The notes: generated by a model from the sequence alone, not told the origin. Counted from the stretch's first letter, positions 1 through 12,105 are shown. The stretch: 64,000 bases of DNA from Paenibacillus sp. JDR-2 (GCF_000023585.1 NC_012914.1:2247001-2311000); one strand, 5' to 3'. Numbers and translations: made by a program.

Positions 1-53
1 AGGTTGGGACCAACCCCCGGTTGCACAGCCGTTTTTTGTCTGTAACATTCCTC

Positions 54-3000
54 TTACAAATCCCGCTCATCGGCTCCAATCGCCAAAATCTCGCGGATAT
101 CCGCATCGGTAAGAGAAGACAGCTGCTCTTCACCGGGCCGGATAATGTCGTCGATCATGTTTTTCTTCCGCTCTTGCAGCGCGTACATCTTATCTTCAAC
201 CGTGCCATGTGCGGCCAGCCGGATTACCTGAACCACCTTGGTCTGACCAATCCGGTGCGCCCGGTCGGCTGCTTGCTGCTCAACGGCGGGATTCCACCAT
301 AAATCATATAAAATCACGGTATCGGCACCGGTCAAGTTAAGTCCTGTTCCGCCTGCTTTAAGCGATGCGAGGAAAATGTCCTTCTCCCCGTCGTTAAACC
401 GGTTGCATAGCTCTACCCGTTCAGAGGCTTTGGTACTGCCGTCGAGGTAGAAATAAGAGATGCCCTGGCGGACCAGTTCTTTGCTGATGAGACTCAGCAT
501 CTCGGTGAACTGCGAGAAGATCAGCATCCGTTTGCCAGTGCTGCGGCATTCCTCCACGATTTCGAACAGCTGCTCGAACTTGGCGGAGCTGCCTTCGTAA
601 TCGGTAATAAATAATGCCGGATGGCAGCAAATTTGGCGCAGCCGGGTCAGGCCGGCCAAAATTTTAATCCGGTTCTGCTGGAGGCTCCGGTCATTATCCA
701 GATGCTTGACGGTTTCCGTACGCAGCTTGGCCAAATACGAGACGTACAGCTTCTTCTGCTCCGGCAGCAGACTGGTGGCCTGCAGGGTCTCGATTTTCTC
801 CGGCAGCTCCTTCAGCACGTCGGATTTCAGGCGGCGAAGCAGGAAGGGGCGCGCACGGCGCGCGATGTTTTCCCTCGGCAGGTCGGAGAAGACCTTGCGA
901 GCAGGGAACAGCTCGGGGAACACGGCGCCAAAAATGGACCAAAGCTCCTCGACTCTATTCTCAAGCGGTGTACCGGTTAACCCGAAACGATTCTTGGCCT
1001 GCAAGGCTTTTACGGCCTGCGCGGTTTGAGTCGTATGATTTTTGAACGCCTGCGCTTCGTCCAAGATAACCGTATGATAGAAACGCTGGACGTACAGATC
1101 GATATCCCGGCGCAGAAGCGGGTACGACGTGATGACGACGTCTATTCCCTTCAGAGACCTGAGCTTGGCCGCTCTTTCCGGTCGTGTTCCGTCCGCGATG
1201 ACCACTTGGATCTCCGGTGCAAATTTCTTCAGTTCGCTAAGCCAGTTGTACATAAGGGATGCCGGCGTAACGATGATAGCGGGCTGTTCCATTTCCCGGA
1301 TCTCCGGAAGACAGGAGAGAAGGAACGCGATGCTTTGAATCGTTTTGCCAAGTCCCATATCGTCCGCCAGAATGCCGCCGAACCGGTAATGGGCCAGCGT
1401 CTTCATCCATTGGAAGCCGTATATCTGATAATCCCTTAGCACATGCCGCAGAGTAGCCGGCACTTCGAATTCCAGGTGATCCGGGTTGCGGATATGCGCC
1501 AACAGCTTGCGCAGCGATTTGCCGAGCTGAATGGTCCTTCCTTCATTCTCGAAATCCCCGAGATGGAGTCCACGCGCCACGGGGATGCGGAAGACGGATT
1601 GATTCAGGTCCGTGCGGAGGAAGCCCGTCTCGTTAATAATCCTCGTAATCGCTTCGTATTCCTTGCCTTCGAGCGGCAGCAGCGCGCCTTCCTGCAGCCG
1701 GTGGTATCGGCGCTTCTCTACGATAGAGCGAAGCACGCTGCGGATCTCGTCATCGGAAATGCCGGTCAGTTCGAACTTGAATTCCAGCCAGTTGGTTCTC
1801 TCGTCGACTTCTACCTTCAGTAAAGGCGGAGTATTCGGGACAACGATCCGCGTCTTAACGGCCGAAGTAGCATGAACCTGCAGCAGCTTCTCCAGTTTCG
1901 GAATGGTATGCCGCAGAAACTCGTATTCGCTTTCCTCGTCTTGCATGTAGTAGCCAAGCTCAGTCGTAATAAAACCGCTTTGCTCCATGATGTCGAGGAT
2001 CCGGTTTTCCCGGTCTCCGTCCCGGAGAAGGATCCGGTCCTCGGTCTTATAGTCCGTATGAGCCGCCAGCGGGTTAATCTTAATATCCCCGTATTGGAAC
2101 TCCAGCTCGGCGAGCAATCTGTCCCGGATCCGGTCCAGATAGAGTCTCGCTTGCAGGGGAGTCTGCACGATTTTCTCCGATACGCTTCGGGTTACTTGAA
2201 CTTGTCCAAGCTTCATCAGTTCGGGGACAACCTTCTCCATAAAAGGCTCTATCTGTTCCGGCGAAATGACGACATGCTGCCGGTGCGAGGCATCCAGCAT
2301 ATTTTTGAAATCGGCCAGCTGTTTGCACGAGGCCTCGGGAAGCTGTTTCATCCGGCCTTCGCTCAGCACCATGTTGTAGGCGGTTAAGACGGTAATCTGG
2401 TCCAATCCCTCGACATTCAGTTGGAAGCCGCTCTCGTCCTGCTCGCCAAATTCGAATCGGACAGGGGAGGCTTCATCGTTTATTTGCAGGCCGGCGGTAA
2501 CGGTGCCCTCCTGATCAATCAGCACGGAAGGACAAGCCGCAAGCAGAGGCAGCACGGTTGGCCAATCCGCAGGAGGGATCATAAGCATCCGGTTGTTTTG
2601 CTTGCCGCGAGTCTTTCCGCTTAAAGGCGCCGCTTCCTCCTGATAGAGCGCTTCGTTCTTGCTGATCCTGGCTAGTTCGCCCAGCAAGGCGTAATCTTCA
2701 TTTCGGAATCGGTGATCAGCGGGGTTAAACGTAAACTGCTTGGAGAAGGTGCGGGTGACGTTTAAAGCTATTCCTTCGATAAAAGCGCGGATATCCGGCA
2801 CGACGTAAAGCCTGCCAAGACCCGTGCGCAGCTCGATACCGATCCGGTAGTTCCGGTAACCGCTCGAGAAGATCACGCAGGTGAACTGAATCTCAACGGG
2901 GATGCGGGTGTCTCTAACATAACGAGTACTGCCAAGAAGCGTGGACTGCCCCCGTTCCCGGCTGCCGAATAAGTCCAATATACTGGACGACAGCAGCTGA

Positions 3001-3320
3001 TCGCTTGCCGAGATGCGGGCCAGGTTCAGCGCTTCTTCGGGCAGCTCTAACAAATGCAGCAGCATGGCTGCGACATGTTCGCAATATTTATCTTCGGGAT
3101 CAAAGTCCGGGCAGGTGCAGGTTGCCACGATTTCGCCGCGGATGCGGGCAGCCGTCACAATCAGGTCGCGGTTCGTCCGGACATTGGCTTCGCAGAACGG
3201 TTTGTCCGGGTCGTACCGCAATATCGTCACTCCGCCCGCCTGCCAGATGGCCTCCCCTTCTTCGAAGGCAAACCGGCCGCATAATACCCGGACGTCATCA
3301 TCGGTATATTGAAAGCTCAT
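54..3320 (-). CDS. SNF2-family DNA/RNA helicase with SWIM zinc finger
   Basis: An ATP-driven DNA translocase of the SNF2/Rad54 superfamily, 1088 residues. Near residue 72 a C-x-C-x(n)-C-x-H SWIM zinc finger (CTCPDFD...YCEH) is visible. The helicase core has Walker A (DDMGLGKT, about residue 653), a DEAQ box (about 755) and the C-terminal RAHRIGQT motif (about 1023). The long middle part (about 100-600) is typical of bacterial SNF2 proteins of this size. ATG at 3318-3320 follows AAAGGA. It lies 19 bp downstream of the marR-like gene on the same strand and is probably co-transcribed. The family remodels protein-DNA complexes; the specific role here is unknown. Downstream (1-53) only a GGTTGGGACCAACC palindrome is visible. 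Confidence 0.93.
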   Translation of the reverse strand: MSFQYTDDDVRVLCGRFAFEEGEAIWQAGGVTILRYDPDKPFCEANVRTNRDLIVTAARIRGEIVATCTCPDFDPEDKYCEHVAAMLLHLLELPEEALNLARISASDQLLSSSILDLFGSRERGQSTLLGSTRYVRDTRIPVEIQFTCVIFSSGYRNYRIGIELRTGLGRLYVVPDIRAFIEGIALNVTRTFSKQFTFNPADHRFRNEDYALLGELARISKNEALYQEEAAPLSGKTRGKQNNRMLMIPPADWPTVLPLLAACPSVLIDQEGTVTAGLQINDEASPVRFEFGEQDESGFQLNVEGLDQITVLTAYNMVLSEGRMKQLPEASCKQLADFKNMLDASHRQHVVISPEQIEPFMEKVVPELMKLGQVQVTRSVSEKIVQTPLQARLYLDRIRDRLLAELEFQYGDIKINPLAAHTDYKTEDRILLRDGDRENRILDIMEQSGFITTELGYYMQDEESEYEFLRHTIPKLEKLLQVHATSAVKTRIVVPNTPPLLKVEVDERTNWLEFKFELTGISDDEIRSVLRSIVEKRRYHRLQEGALLPLEGKEYEAITRIINETGFLRTDLNQSVFRIPVARGLHLGDFENEGRTIQLGKSLRKLLAHIRNPDHLEFEVPATLRHVLRDYQIYGFQWMKTLAHYRFGGILADDMGLGKTIQSIAFLLSCLPEIREMEQPAIIVTPASLMYNWLSELKKFAPEIQVVIADGTRPERAAKLRSLKGIDVVITSYPLLRRDIDLYVQRFYHTVILDEAQAFKNHTTQTAQAVKALQAKNRFGLTGTPLENRVEELWSIFGAVFPELFPARKVFSDLPRENIARRARPFLLRRLKSDVLKELPEKIETLQATSLLPEQKKLYVSYLAKLRTETVKHLDNDRSLQQNRIKILAGLTRLRQICCHPALFITDYEGSSAKFEQLFEIVEECRSTGKRMLIFSQFTEMLSLISKELVRQGISYFYLDGSTKASERVELCNRFNDGEKDIFLASLKAGGTGLNLTGADTVILYDLWWNPAVEQQAADRAHRIGQTKVVQVIRLAAHGTVEDKMYALQERKKNMIDDIIRPGEEQLSSLTDADIREILAIGADERDL

Positions 3321-3339
3321 AAGCTGTAATCCTTTCCGG

Positions 3340-3783
3340 CTATTCGCTCAGTTGATGCAGCAAACGCAGCAGCTCGCCGCGTTCCTCCGGCGATATCGAT
3401 GCGAGAACCAAGTCTGCCGACTCGCTCATCGCAAGCCGCGCTTGTTGAATAAGCGGAGGCGCTATTTCGGACAATCGGATAAACGTAGCCCGGCGGTCTT
3501 CCGGGTCGGGCAGGCGGACGATCAGCTTCTCCTGCTCAAGCGCATCCACGAATTGCGTTACGGTGCGCGGCTTGATGCCAAGCTTTGCGGCGATATCGCT
3601 CATCCGGATTTGTCCGGCTTCGGCGACAGAGACAAGGAAGCGTAGCCTTGGTCCGGATAAATATTCCGGAATTTCAAGGACTGATAATTGCGCTTCGAAC
3701 TGGAGGTGCAGCCGGTGTGTTGTCCGGAGTAACGTTTCCAGCAGGTGGCCGGCGGATGGTATTGTTGTATCGGATGCTGCCAT
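3340..3783 (-). CDS. MarR-family transcriptional regulator
   Basis: A 147-residue winged-helix regulator. The core (about 55-110) carries the MarR pattern: a recognition helix region (IKPRTVTQFVDALE) followed by the wing (VRLPDPEDRRATFIRLSE). ATG at 3781-3783 is preceded by GGAGGAAC. It is upstream of the SNF2 helicase gene on the same strand and divergent from the oxidoreductase at 3923. A perfect 12-bp palindrome lies in the shared promoter region, so it probably represses itself and the oxidoreductase gene, as is usual for MarR/oxidoreductase pairs. No cysteine is seen, which argues against a thiol redox switch. The ligand is unknown. Confidence 0.9.
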   Translation of the reverse strand: MAASDTTIPSAGHLLETLLRTTHRLHLQFEAQLSVLEIPEYLSGPRLRFLVSVAEAGQIRMSDIAAKLGIKPRTVTQFVDALEQEKLIVRLPDPEDRRATFIRLSEIAPPLIQQARLAMSESADLVLASISPEERGELLRLLHQLSE

Positions 3784-3840
3784 TGTTCCTCCTTGACTTT
3801 TGACACATGAATTCTTATAGTCTACTTATCGAATAATTAG

Positions 3841-3852
3841 TGAGTATACTCA
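3841..3852. promoter_or_regulatory. Candidate MarR operator (perfect palindrome)
   Basis: TGAGTATACTCA is its own reverse complement. It sits in the middle of the 139-bp space between the divergent marR-like and oxidoreductase genes, where a MarR dimer would be expected to bind. Its function is inferred from position and symmetry. Confidence 0.5.
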
Positions 3853-3922
3853 ATATGTGTTCATTCCGTATTTTGATTTTACACGATTTCGCATGACATT
3901 CCAATAAGGAGGGCCTATTCCT

Positions 3923-4849
3923 ATGGCTCAAACGATGCAAGCCATCCGTTATTATCAATTTGGGGGACCCGAGGTGCTGCAGCTGGAAGAGGCGCCAAAG
4001 CCGGTTCCGCAAGAAGGGGAGGTGCTGATCCGTATTGCGGCTGCCGGAGTACTTCCCGTGGATTGGAAAATTCGCAAAGGACTATTTCCGATGCCTGTGA
4101 ATTTCCCCGTTACTCCGGGGACGGCTTTTGCCGGTGTAATCGAAAGCGCGGGTCCGGGAGTAACCGGACTTATAGCCGGGCAGGAGGTATTCGGAAGAAG
4201 CGCAAACGGAACCTATGCGGAATATACAACGGCTTCGGTCGATTCGTCCGCGCTTAAGCCCTCGTCCATCAGCTTTGCTGAAGCGGCTACGATTTCCGGA
4301 GGAGCAACAACGGCCTGGTGTGCTATCAACAACGCGGGCATTAAGGCCGGGGACCGCGTATTTATCCATGGTGCAGGCGGTGGCGTAGGTTTATTTGCCG
4401 TCCAGTTCGCCAAATGGAAAGGCGCCTATGTTATCGGAACGGCTGGCCCTTCGAATATCGATTTTATCCGAGCCATTGGCGTAGATCATGCGATTGATTA
4501 TACGGCCGGTCCGTTTGAAGCGGGGCTGGAGCGGGAAGTGGATTTTGTGCTGGATACGATTGGTGGAGCTACGCTGGAACGTTCATGGCCGCTTATCAAG
4601 CCGGGAGGGGCTTTGCTTACGATAACAGGTCAGCCTCCGATAGAGCGGGGACAACGGGAGGGCGTGCGCGTGCTCCGCTCAGCGCTGGCCTCCAAGCAGG
4701 ATTTAGCGGATATTGCGGAGCTGATCGGCACAGGTGTTGTTCAAACGCAAGTTCAGGCTGTATTTACACTTGGAGAAGCACGAGAAGCGCATATCCGCTC
4801 GGAAGCGGGACATGGCCGCGGGCGTATCGTACTCGATATGGGAAAATAA
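3923..4849 (+). CDS. NADP-dependent quinone oxidoreductase-like protein (zinc-free MDR family)
   Basis: A medium-chain dehydrogenase/reductase of 308 residues with an N-terminal GroES-like domain (about 10-120) and a Rossmann domain with the nucleotide-binding motif HGAGGGVGLFAVQFA (about 150-165). The zinc ligands of alcohol dehydrogenases are not seen, so it belongs with quinone oxidoreductases that reduce quinones or enones with NADPH. ATG follows AAGGAGG with suitable spacing. It is divergent from the MarR gene and probably its target. A terminator follows. The substrate is not known; related enzymes detoxify electrophiles. Confidence 0.9.
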   Translation: MAQTMQAIRYYQFGGPEVLQLEEAPKPVPQEGEVLIRIAAAGVLPVDWKIRKGLFPMPVNFPVTPGTAFAGVIESAGPGVTGLIAGQEVFGRSANGTYAEYTTASVDSSALKPSSISFAEAATISGGATTAWCAINNAGIKAGDRVFIHGAGGGVGLFAVQFAKWKGAYVIGTAGPSNIDFIRAIGVDHAIDYTAGPFEAGLEREVDFVLDTIGGATLERSWPLIKPGGALLTITGQPPIERGQREGVRVLRSALASKQDLADIAELIGTGVVQTQVQAVFTLGEAREAHIRSEAGHGRGRIVLDMGK

Positions 4850-4876
4850 TAGTTGTACAAAAACAAAAACTGGTAA

Positions 4877-4913
4877 AAAACCTGTGTAATCCGTTGATTG
4901 CACGGGTTTTTTA
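4877..4913 (+). terminator. Rho-independent terminator after the oxidoreductase gene
   Basis: AACCTGTGTAATC and GATTGCACGGGTT form an imperfect stem around CGTT, followed by a run of T. Confidence 0.75.
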
Positions 4914-5039
4914 TGCGGAAATCTTAATTTTACACGCAATGTTCTTTAATTTATGTAGTTTAACGTTAGCTGAATAAAGTTAGAATGAAAAAGGTGTATT
5001 AGAATGGTACCAGTTATGCGCGAAAAGGAGATTAAGCAC

Positions 5040-6014
5040 ATGTCCAAACCAAATGAACCAATCGTAACGCATATTTTTACGGCAGATCCTTCTGCGCATG
5101 TTTTTGAAGGCAAAATTTATATTTATCCTTCCCATGACCTCGATCATGACGGCCCGACTAACGATAACGGCGACCAATACCAGATGGAGGATTATCACAT
5201 TTTGTCCATGGATGACGCGAATTCTCCGTGCGTCGATCACGGCGAAGCTCTTCATGTGAAGGATGTGCCATGGGCTTCCAAACAAATGTGGGCACCGGAT
5301 GCCGCATTCAAGAACAATACCTATTACTTGTATTTCCCTGCCAGAGATAAAGAAGGCATTTTCCGTATTGGCGTAGCTACCAGCGCAACTCCGGCGGGTC
5401 CGTTCAAGGCAGAAGAAAACTATATTCCCGGCAGCTTCAGTATCGATCCTGCCGTTTTCGTGGATGAAGATAACAGAGCATACATGTACTTTGGAGGTCT
5501 TTGGGGAGGACAGCTGGAGAAGTGGACAACTGGCGAATTTGTTGCAGATGCCGCCGATCCCGATGTAAACGGTCCTGCTCTTGGCCCGCGCGTAGCGGAA
5601 CTGAGCGACGACATGTTGACCTTCAAATCCGAGGCGAAAGAGATTTCAATCGTGGATGAGGAAGGCAATCCGCTGCTTGCCGGCGACGAAGATCGCCGTT
5701 ATTTCGAAGGACCGTGGATGCACAAATACAACGGCAAGTATTATCTGTCGTATTCAACGGGCTCGACTCATAAGCTTGTGTATGCCATTGGTGACAATCC
5801 GCAAGGACCGTTCGTCTACAAAGGCACCATTTTGACGCCGGTAATCGGCTGGACAACCCACCATTCCATCGTGGAATTCCAGGATAAGTGGTACCTGTTC
5901 TATCATGATGCATCGCTTTCCGGCGGCGTTGACCATAAGCGAAGCGTGAAGTTTACCGAGCTGAAGTATAACGAAGACGGTACGATTCGAACGATTGATC
6001 CTTACAATAACTAA
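5040..6014 (+). CDS. Glycoside hydrolase family 43 (beta-xylosidase/arabinofuranosidase type)
   Basis: A five-bladed beta-propeller glycosidase, 324 residues from the ATG at 5040, which follows AAAAGGAG; an upstream in-frame ATG at 5004 has no comparable site. The inverting GH43 triad is visible: Asp in FTADPSAHVFEG (general base), Asp in SIDPAVFVDED (pKa modulator) and Glu in YFEGPWMHKY (general acid). No signal peptide is seen, so it acts inside the cell on imported oligosaccharides. Family members remove beta-1,4-xylose or alpha-L-arabinose from xylan or arabinan fragments; which of the two cannot be read from sequence. It stands alone, convergent with the exosporium gene, with a shared bidirectional terminator. 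Confidence 0.92.
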   Translation: MSKPNEPIVTHIFTADPSAHVFEGKIYIYPSHDLDHDGPTNDNGDQYQMEDYHILSMDDANSPCVDHGEALHVKDVPWASKQMWAPDAAFKNNTYYLYFPARDKEGIFRIGVATSATPAGPFKAEENYIPGSFSIDPAVFVDEDNRAYMYFGGLWGGQLEKWTTGEFVADAADPDVNGPALGPRVAELSDDMLTFKSEAKEISIVDEEGNPLLAGDEDRRYFEGPWMHKYNGKYYLSYSTGSTHKLVYAIGDNPQGPFVYKGTILTPVIGWTTHHSIVEFQDKWYLFYHDASLSGGVDHKRSVKFTELKYNEDGTIRTIDPYNN

Positions 6015-6017
6015 TAG

Positions 6018-8566
<2,549 letters not shown>

Positions 8567-8779
8567 CTAGATGTACGTTTGTCTTCTGACATTGCTCAGG
8601 CTAGCGGCAAGCTTTCTCCTTCCCACTTCACCTCACCGCATACGCCCGGAAATTGGAATATTGAAAAGTATGTTCCATAAATTAGTAATATTCTTTATGG
8701 CTAAACGAAAAAGAAGACTTGTCTATCGAGAACTGTCGGAACTCGGCGGAAAAATTCGAATAAAGGAGGGTTTTGGGCA

Positions 8780-9901
8780 ATGATCAGTATCAGCCTTTGT
8801 CTCATTGTGAGGAATGAAGAGGATGTTCTGGCACGGTGCCTGGATTCGGTGAAAGGAATTGCAGACGAGATTATTGTGGTTGATACAGGATCCGTGGACA
8901 GGACTAAAGAAATTGCTTCCGATTATACGCCAAAGATCTACGATTTCGAGTGGATCGATCACTTTGCCGCTGCACGGAACTTCGCTTTCGGGAAGGCAAC
9001 TTGCGAATACATATTGTGGCTGGATGCGGATGATATTTTTAAAGAAGAGGAACAGGTTAAGCTGCTCGAGCTAAAGGCATCCCTGTCAACGGAAGTGGAC
9101 ACCGTATCGATGTTATACAATTTAACGCAGGACGAGACCGGAGCGGTAACAAACAGGCTGCGCCGCAACCGGTTGGTGAAGCGTTCGCGTCAGTTCCGAT
9201 GGATTGGTGCCGTTCATGAATATTTGGAAGTATACGGGGCCGCGTTCGCTGCCGATATTGCGGTTACTCATGCCAGTACAAGACATGATAATGACCGGAA
9301 TCTGCGTATCTACGAGCAACGTCTTGCCAAGGGCGATGAATTAAGTCCAAGAGACTTGTATTATTACGCCAATGAATTAAAGGATCATAGCCTCAATGAA
9401 AGAGCAGTCCATTATTACAGTCTGTTCCTTCAATCTAAAAGAGGATGGGTAGAGGATAACATAGCGGCTTGCGGCAAGCTTGCGGACTGTTATGCGTCAT
9501 TGGGGAATCAAGAGCTGGCGCTGGAATCCGCACTCCAATCCTTCAGCTATGGAAGTCCAAGGGCAGACAATTGCTGCCGGATCGGTTATTACCATCTGCA
9601 AGTCGGCGCCTATGAGACGGCCGCTTTCTGGTATGAATCGGCATTGCGGGCGCCAAGGCAGGATGAGGCATGGTCCATGCAAAATACATCCTGCTCAACC
9701 TGGCTGCCTCATCTTCAGCTCTGCGTCTGTTATGACAAGCTTGGGGAGTGGCTGAAAGCATACGAGCATAATGAAATCGCACGCGCCTACCGCCCGGATC
9801 ATCCGTCCGTTCAACATAATAAAACCTACCTCGAAGGGCTGCTTTTACCGGCGCAAACGTTGGAACCATCCGACTTAAGCCTTACGCAGACCGCTCCATG
9901 A
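8780..9901 (+). CDS. Family 2 glycosyltransferase with C-terminal TPR-like region
   Basis: A 373-residue cytoplasmic GT2 (GT-A fold) enzyme. The start SISLCLIVRNEEDVL and the metal-binding motif LWLDADD (about residue 78) are diagnostic. Residues about 180-350 look like helical TPR-type repeats, as in SunS-like glycosyltransferases that modify peptides or proteins. ATG at 8780 follows AAAGGAGGG. It is divergent from the collagen-like exosporium gene, 228 bp apart, so its acceptor may be the threonines of that protein (inference). Its 3' end overlaps the convergent AraC gene by 27 bp. The sugar donor cannot be told. Confidence 0.88.
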   Translation: MISISLCLIVRNEEDVLARCLDSVKGIADEIIVVDTGSVDRTKEIASDYTPKIYDFEWIDHFAAARNFAFGKATCEYILWLDADDIFKEEEQVKLLELKASLSTEVDTVSMLYNLTQDETGAVTNRLRRNRLVKRSRQFRWIGAVHEYLEVYGAAFAADIAVTHASTRHDNDRNLRIYEQRLAKGDELSPRDLYYYANELKDHSLNERAVHYYSLFLQSKRGWVEDNIAACGKLADCYASLGNQELALESALQSFSYGSPRADNCCRIGYYHLQVGAYETAAFWYESALRAPRQDEAWSMQNTSCSTWLPHLQLCVCYDKLGEWLKAYEHNEIARAYRPDHPSVQHNKTYLEGLLLPAQTLEPSDLSLTQTAP

Positions 9902-10660
9902 TAATTGCCGAATCTCGGAGGCGGTCCGGCCGGTAGCTTGCTTAAGCTGTCTTGCAAAATGATGGGAGGTCTTAAAGCCGCTGCGCTGAGCAATCTCCGT
10001 AACGGTAAGACCTGTATTGTTGAGCAGTTCTACCGCTTTCTGAATACGGTAGCCCCATAGATATTGGAAGGGCGTAGTCTGCTCATATTGCTTAAACAGT
10101 CTTGCCAGATGCTCGGGAGAAACGTTTGCGGCAGCTGCTATTTCTTTTAAAGTCACTTCTTCGGCGAAATGCTCGTGAATCCAGGCTAATGCCGAATAAA
10201 TCGCCGGATGCTTCTCCTTCTGCTCCAAAGACCGTCTGGATTCAATTGGATATAAATGCAAAGCGGCTAGTCCAAGCTGCTGCATGACGGGGGCGGTTGG
10301 CAGAGCATCCCGCTGAAGACGGAGCAGGAGATCCGTAAGCCGGTTCATTTCTTCGGTAAGCGGCAGGCATTCCGGCAGCAGCCGGAACGATTCCCGGGTC
10401 TGTTCCGCAAGCTCAGGCACATGTACCGCAATCCAGCGGTGCCAGGTATCTTCGGTTTTCGAGAAGACGAACTGCTCTTCATGCCCGGGCAATAGCAGAA
10501 CGACATGTCCGGGCTGGACGCTGAGCTCCCGGCCGTCGATAGTAACGGACATCTCTCCGGTATACAGCATCACAAGCTGAAAATCCTGCTGGATACGGGG
10601 ACCAAACTTACCCCCCGGAGGGTAAACGACGGAGCCGGCTACGGCTGAAGCTACATACAT
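9875..10660 (-). CDS. AraC-family transcriptional regulator
   Basis: A 261-residue protein with an N-terminal cupin-like sensor domain (about 1-130) and a C-terminal double helix-turn-helix AraC domain (about 155-255; LKEIAAAANVSPEHLARLFK and VTEIAQRSGFKTSHHFARQLK). ATG at 10658-10660 follows GAGGTGATC. It is divergent from the phytanoyl-CoA dioxygenase-like gene (150 bp between starts), its most likely target. The 3' end overlaps the glycosyltransferase gene by 27 bp tail to tail. The ligand is unknown; cupin-type AraC proteins usually sense sugars or small metabolites. Confidence 0.9.
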   Translation of the reverse strand: MYVASAVAGSVVYPPGGKFGPRIQQDFQLVMLYTGEMSVTIDGRELSVQPGHVVLLLPGHEEQFVFSKTEDTWHRWIAVHVPELAEQTRESFRLLPECLPLTEEMNRLTDLLLRLQRDALPTAPVMQQLGLAALHLYPIESRRSLEQKEKHPAIYSALAWIHEHFAEEVTLKEIAAAANVSPEHLARLFKQYEQTTPFQYLWGYRIQKAVELLNNTGLTVTEIAQRSGFKTSHHFARQLKQATGRTASEIRQLSWSGLRKA

Positions 10661-10810
10661 AAGATCACCTCAGATTAATTGTAAGTCCTAAGAACAAGAA
10701 ATATCAATCACAGATACAATTGTGTAATTTGCAGCCATTGTCCGGATTGGGTAGCGGGAGTACGATGAGAGTATCGCTCGAGCAATATGAATCATAAAGG
10801 AGAATGATTT

Positions 10811-11554
10811 GTGAATACAACTTATACGGCTCCGCTTACTCCCCTTACGGATGAACAGATTGCCTTTTTCAGAGAGAACGGATATTTGTTATGGAAGAAG
10901 GGCATGTCCAGTGATTTGATTGATGCCTTTAACGGACACATTTACGATATCAGGAACCAGCCGCAGGTACCGGAGTGGGCGGCTTGCGAGGAGTCGAAGA
11001 AATATTCGCTGCGTCTCTTTAACTCCCATAAGCATGACAGCATGTCCAGGCAGCTGATGAAGCATGCTCTTGTCCGCGGAGCGCTGGCGCAACTGATGGG
11101 CAAAGAAGCGGTATGCGTGCAAAGCATGTATTTCTACAAAGAGCCTGGATCGCCCGGTCAGGCTGCCCATCAGGATTACTACTACATCAAGAATGATCCG
11201 ATGACGATGATTGCCGCATGGACGGCGATGGAGGATATGATCGATGTCGAGAACGGCTGCTTGTGGGTAATGCCGGGCACCCATAGGCTTGGGCTGCTGC
11301 CGCATGGCTCGGTCAAAAACATCGAGGAGCATGAGCCCTGGACCGAGGAAACGGAAGGCGTGGATACAAGCAAACAGATTCCGGTTGTGATGGAGAAGGG
11401 AGATATCTTGTTTTTCAGCGAACTGCTTATCCATTCGTCAGGAAAAAACCGGAGCAAGGATCGCTGGCGCCGTTCCTATGTATGCCATTACATTCGCGAG
11501 GACTCCCATGTGCTTCACCGGGAGGATTTGCGCCAGAAATATCCCTTATATTAA
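10811..11554 (+). CDS. Phytanoyl-CoA dioxygenase (PhyH) family protein
   Basis: A 247-residue Fe(II)/2-oxoglutarate-dependent oxygenase of the PhyH family. The iron-binding facial triad is visible as H-x-D in AAHQDYYY (about residues 117-120) and a distal His in ELLIHSSG (about 206), with a downstream Arg for 2-oxoglutarate. The start is GTG at 10811, preceded by AAAGGAG. It is divergent from an AraC regulator and followed by a terminator. Bacterial PhyH proteins hydroxylate very diverse small molecules, including ectoine and secondary metabolites, so the substrate is unassigned. Confidence 0.88.
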   Translation: MNTTYTAPLTPLTDEQIAFFRENGYLLWKKGMSSDLIDAFNGHIYDIRNQPQVPEWAACEESKKYSLRLFNSHKHDSMSRQLMKHALVRGALAQLMGKEAVCVQSMYFYKEPGSPGQAAHQDYYYIKNDPMTMIAAWTAMEDMIDVENGCLWVMPGTHRLGLLPHGSVKNIEEHEPWTEETEGVDTSKQIPVVMEKGDILFFSELLIHSSGKNRSKDRWRRSYVCHYIREDSHVLHREDLRQKYPLY

Positions 11555-11559
11555 GAAGA

Positions 11560-11592
11560 AAAGAAGAGGGCTGGCAGGCCCTCTTCTTTTTG
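11560..11592 (+). terminator. Rho-independent terminator
   Basis: AAAGAAGAGGGC and GCCCTCTTCTTTTT form a strong stem with a TGGCAG loop and a terminal T run, directly after the PhyH gene. Confidence 0.85.
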
Positions 11593-11651
11593 CGTATAAT
11601 TAGTTTACAACCGTAACGGTTCACAATGATAACTAAGAAGGTGTTTATAAG

Positions 11652-12077
11652 ATGGCAGCAGATGCAATGGATATTTACCAGTCTTTTTTCCGGATTACCC
11701 GGCAACTGAAGAAGCTGGCTTTTCACAGTGCGGCTAACCTAGGTTTAACCGTTCATCAGATCAATATTTTGGAGTCGGTGCGACTGAACCCGGGGCAAAA
11801 GCAGAAGGAACTGACGGAGAAGCTTGTATTCGCCAAAAGCCGGGTCAGCGTTCATATTGACCAGCTTGCCCTGAAGGGGCTTCTCGTACGGGAGCCCTCC
11901 GAGCAGGACCGGAGAGAGATCCAGCTGTTTATCACGCCAGCCGGCGAAGAGTTGTGCGAGTTGTACAATCAGGAGGCGGCTTCTTATAAAGCCTTGAGCA
12001 GCGCGCTTGAGAACTTGTCTCCGGATGATGTCGATAAGCTGCATAAGCTTCATCAGCAGATCCTGAGCCATCTCTAA
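11652..12077 (+). CDS. MarR-family transcriptional regulator
   Basis: A 141-residue winged-helix regulator with the MarR core at about 30-110 (KQKELTEKLVFAKSRVSVHID, then the wing LVREPSEQDRREIQLFITPAG). The ATG follows AGAAGGTG. It is 28 bp ahead of an ABC exporter gene and reads in the same direction, a standard arrangement for a regulator of a drug or peptide exporter. A TAAGC-(4)-GCTTA palindrome spans its stop codon and the exporter's leader. Confidence 0.9.
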   Translation: MAADAMDIYQSFFRITRQLKKLAFHSAANLGLTVHQINILESVRLNPGQKQKELTEKLVFAKSRVSVHIDQLALKGLLVREPSEQDRREIQLFITPAGEELCELYNQEAASYKALSSALENLSPDDVDKLHKLHQQILSHL

Positions 12078-12092
12078 GCGAACGCTTACGAA
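12075..12092 (+). repeat. Copy of the dispersed TAAGC-N4-GCTTACGAA motif
   Basis: TAAGCGAACGCTTACGAA overlaps the MarR stop codon and ends just before the ribosome-binding site of the ABC exporter. The same 18-bp motif occurs three times in front of the alpha-xylosidase gene near 27123-27196. Confidence 0.7.
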
Positions 12093-12105
12093 AGAAGGGG
12101 TTCCG

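Noticed and set aside
8676..8684. Sigma-K -10 match CATAAATTA before the glycosyltransferase gene
   Set aside because: No AC element lies at the proper distance upstream, so the match alone is too weak to call.
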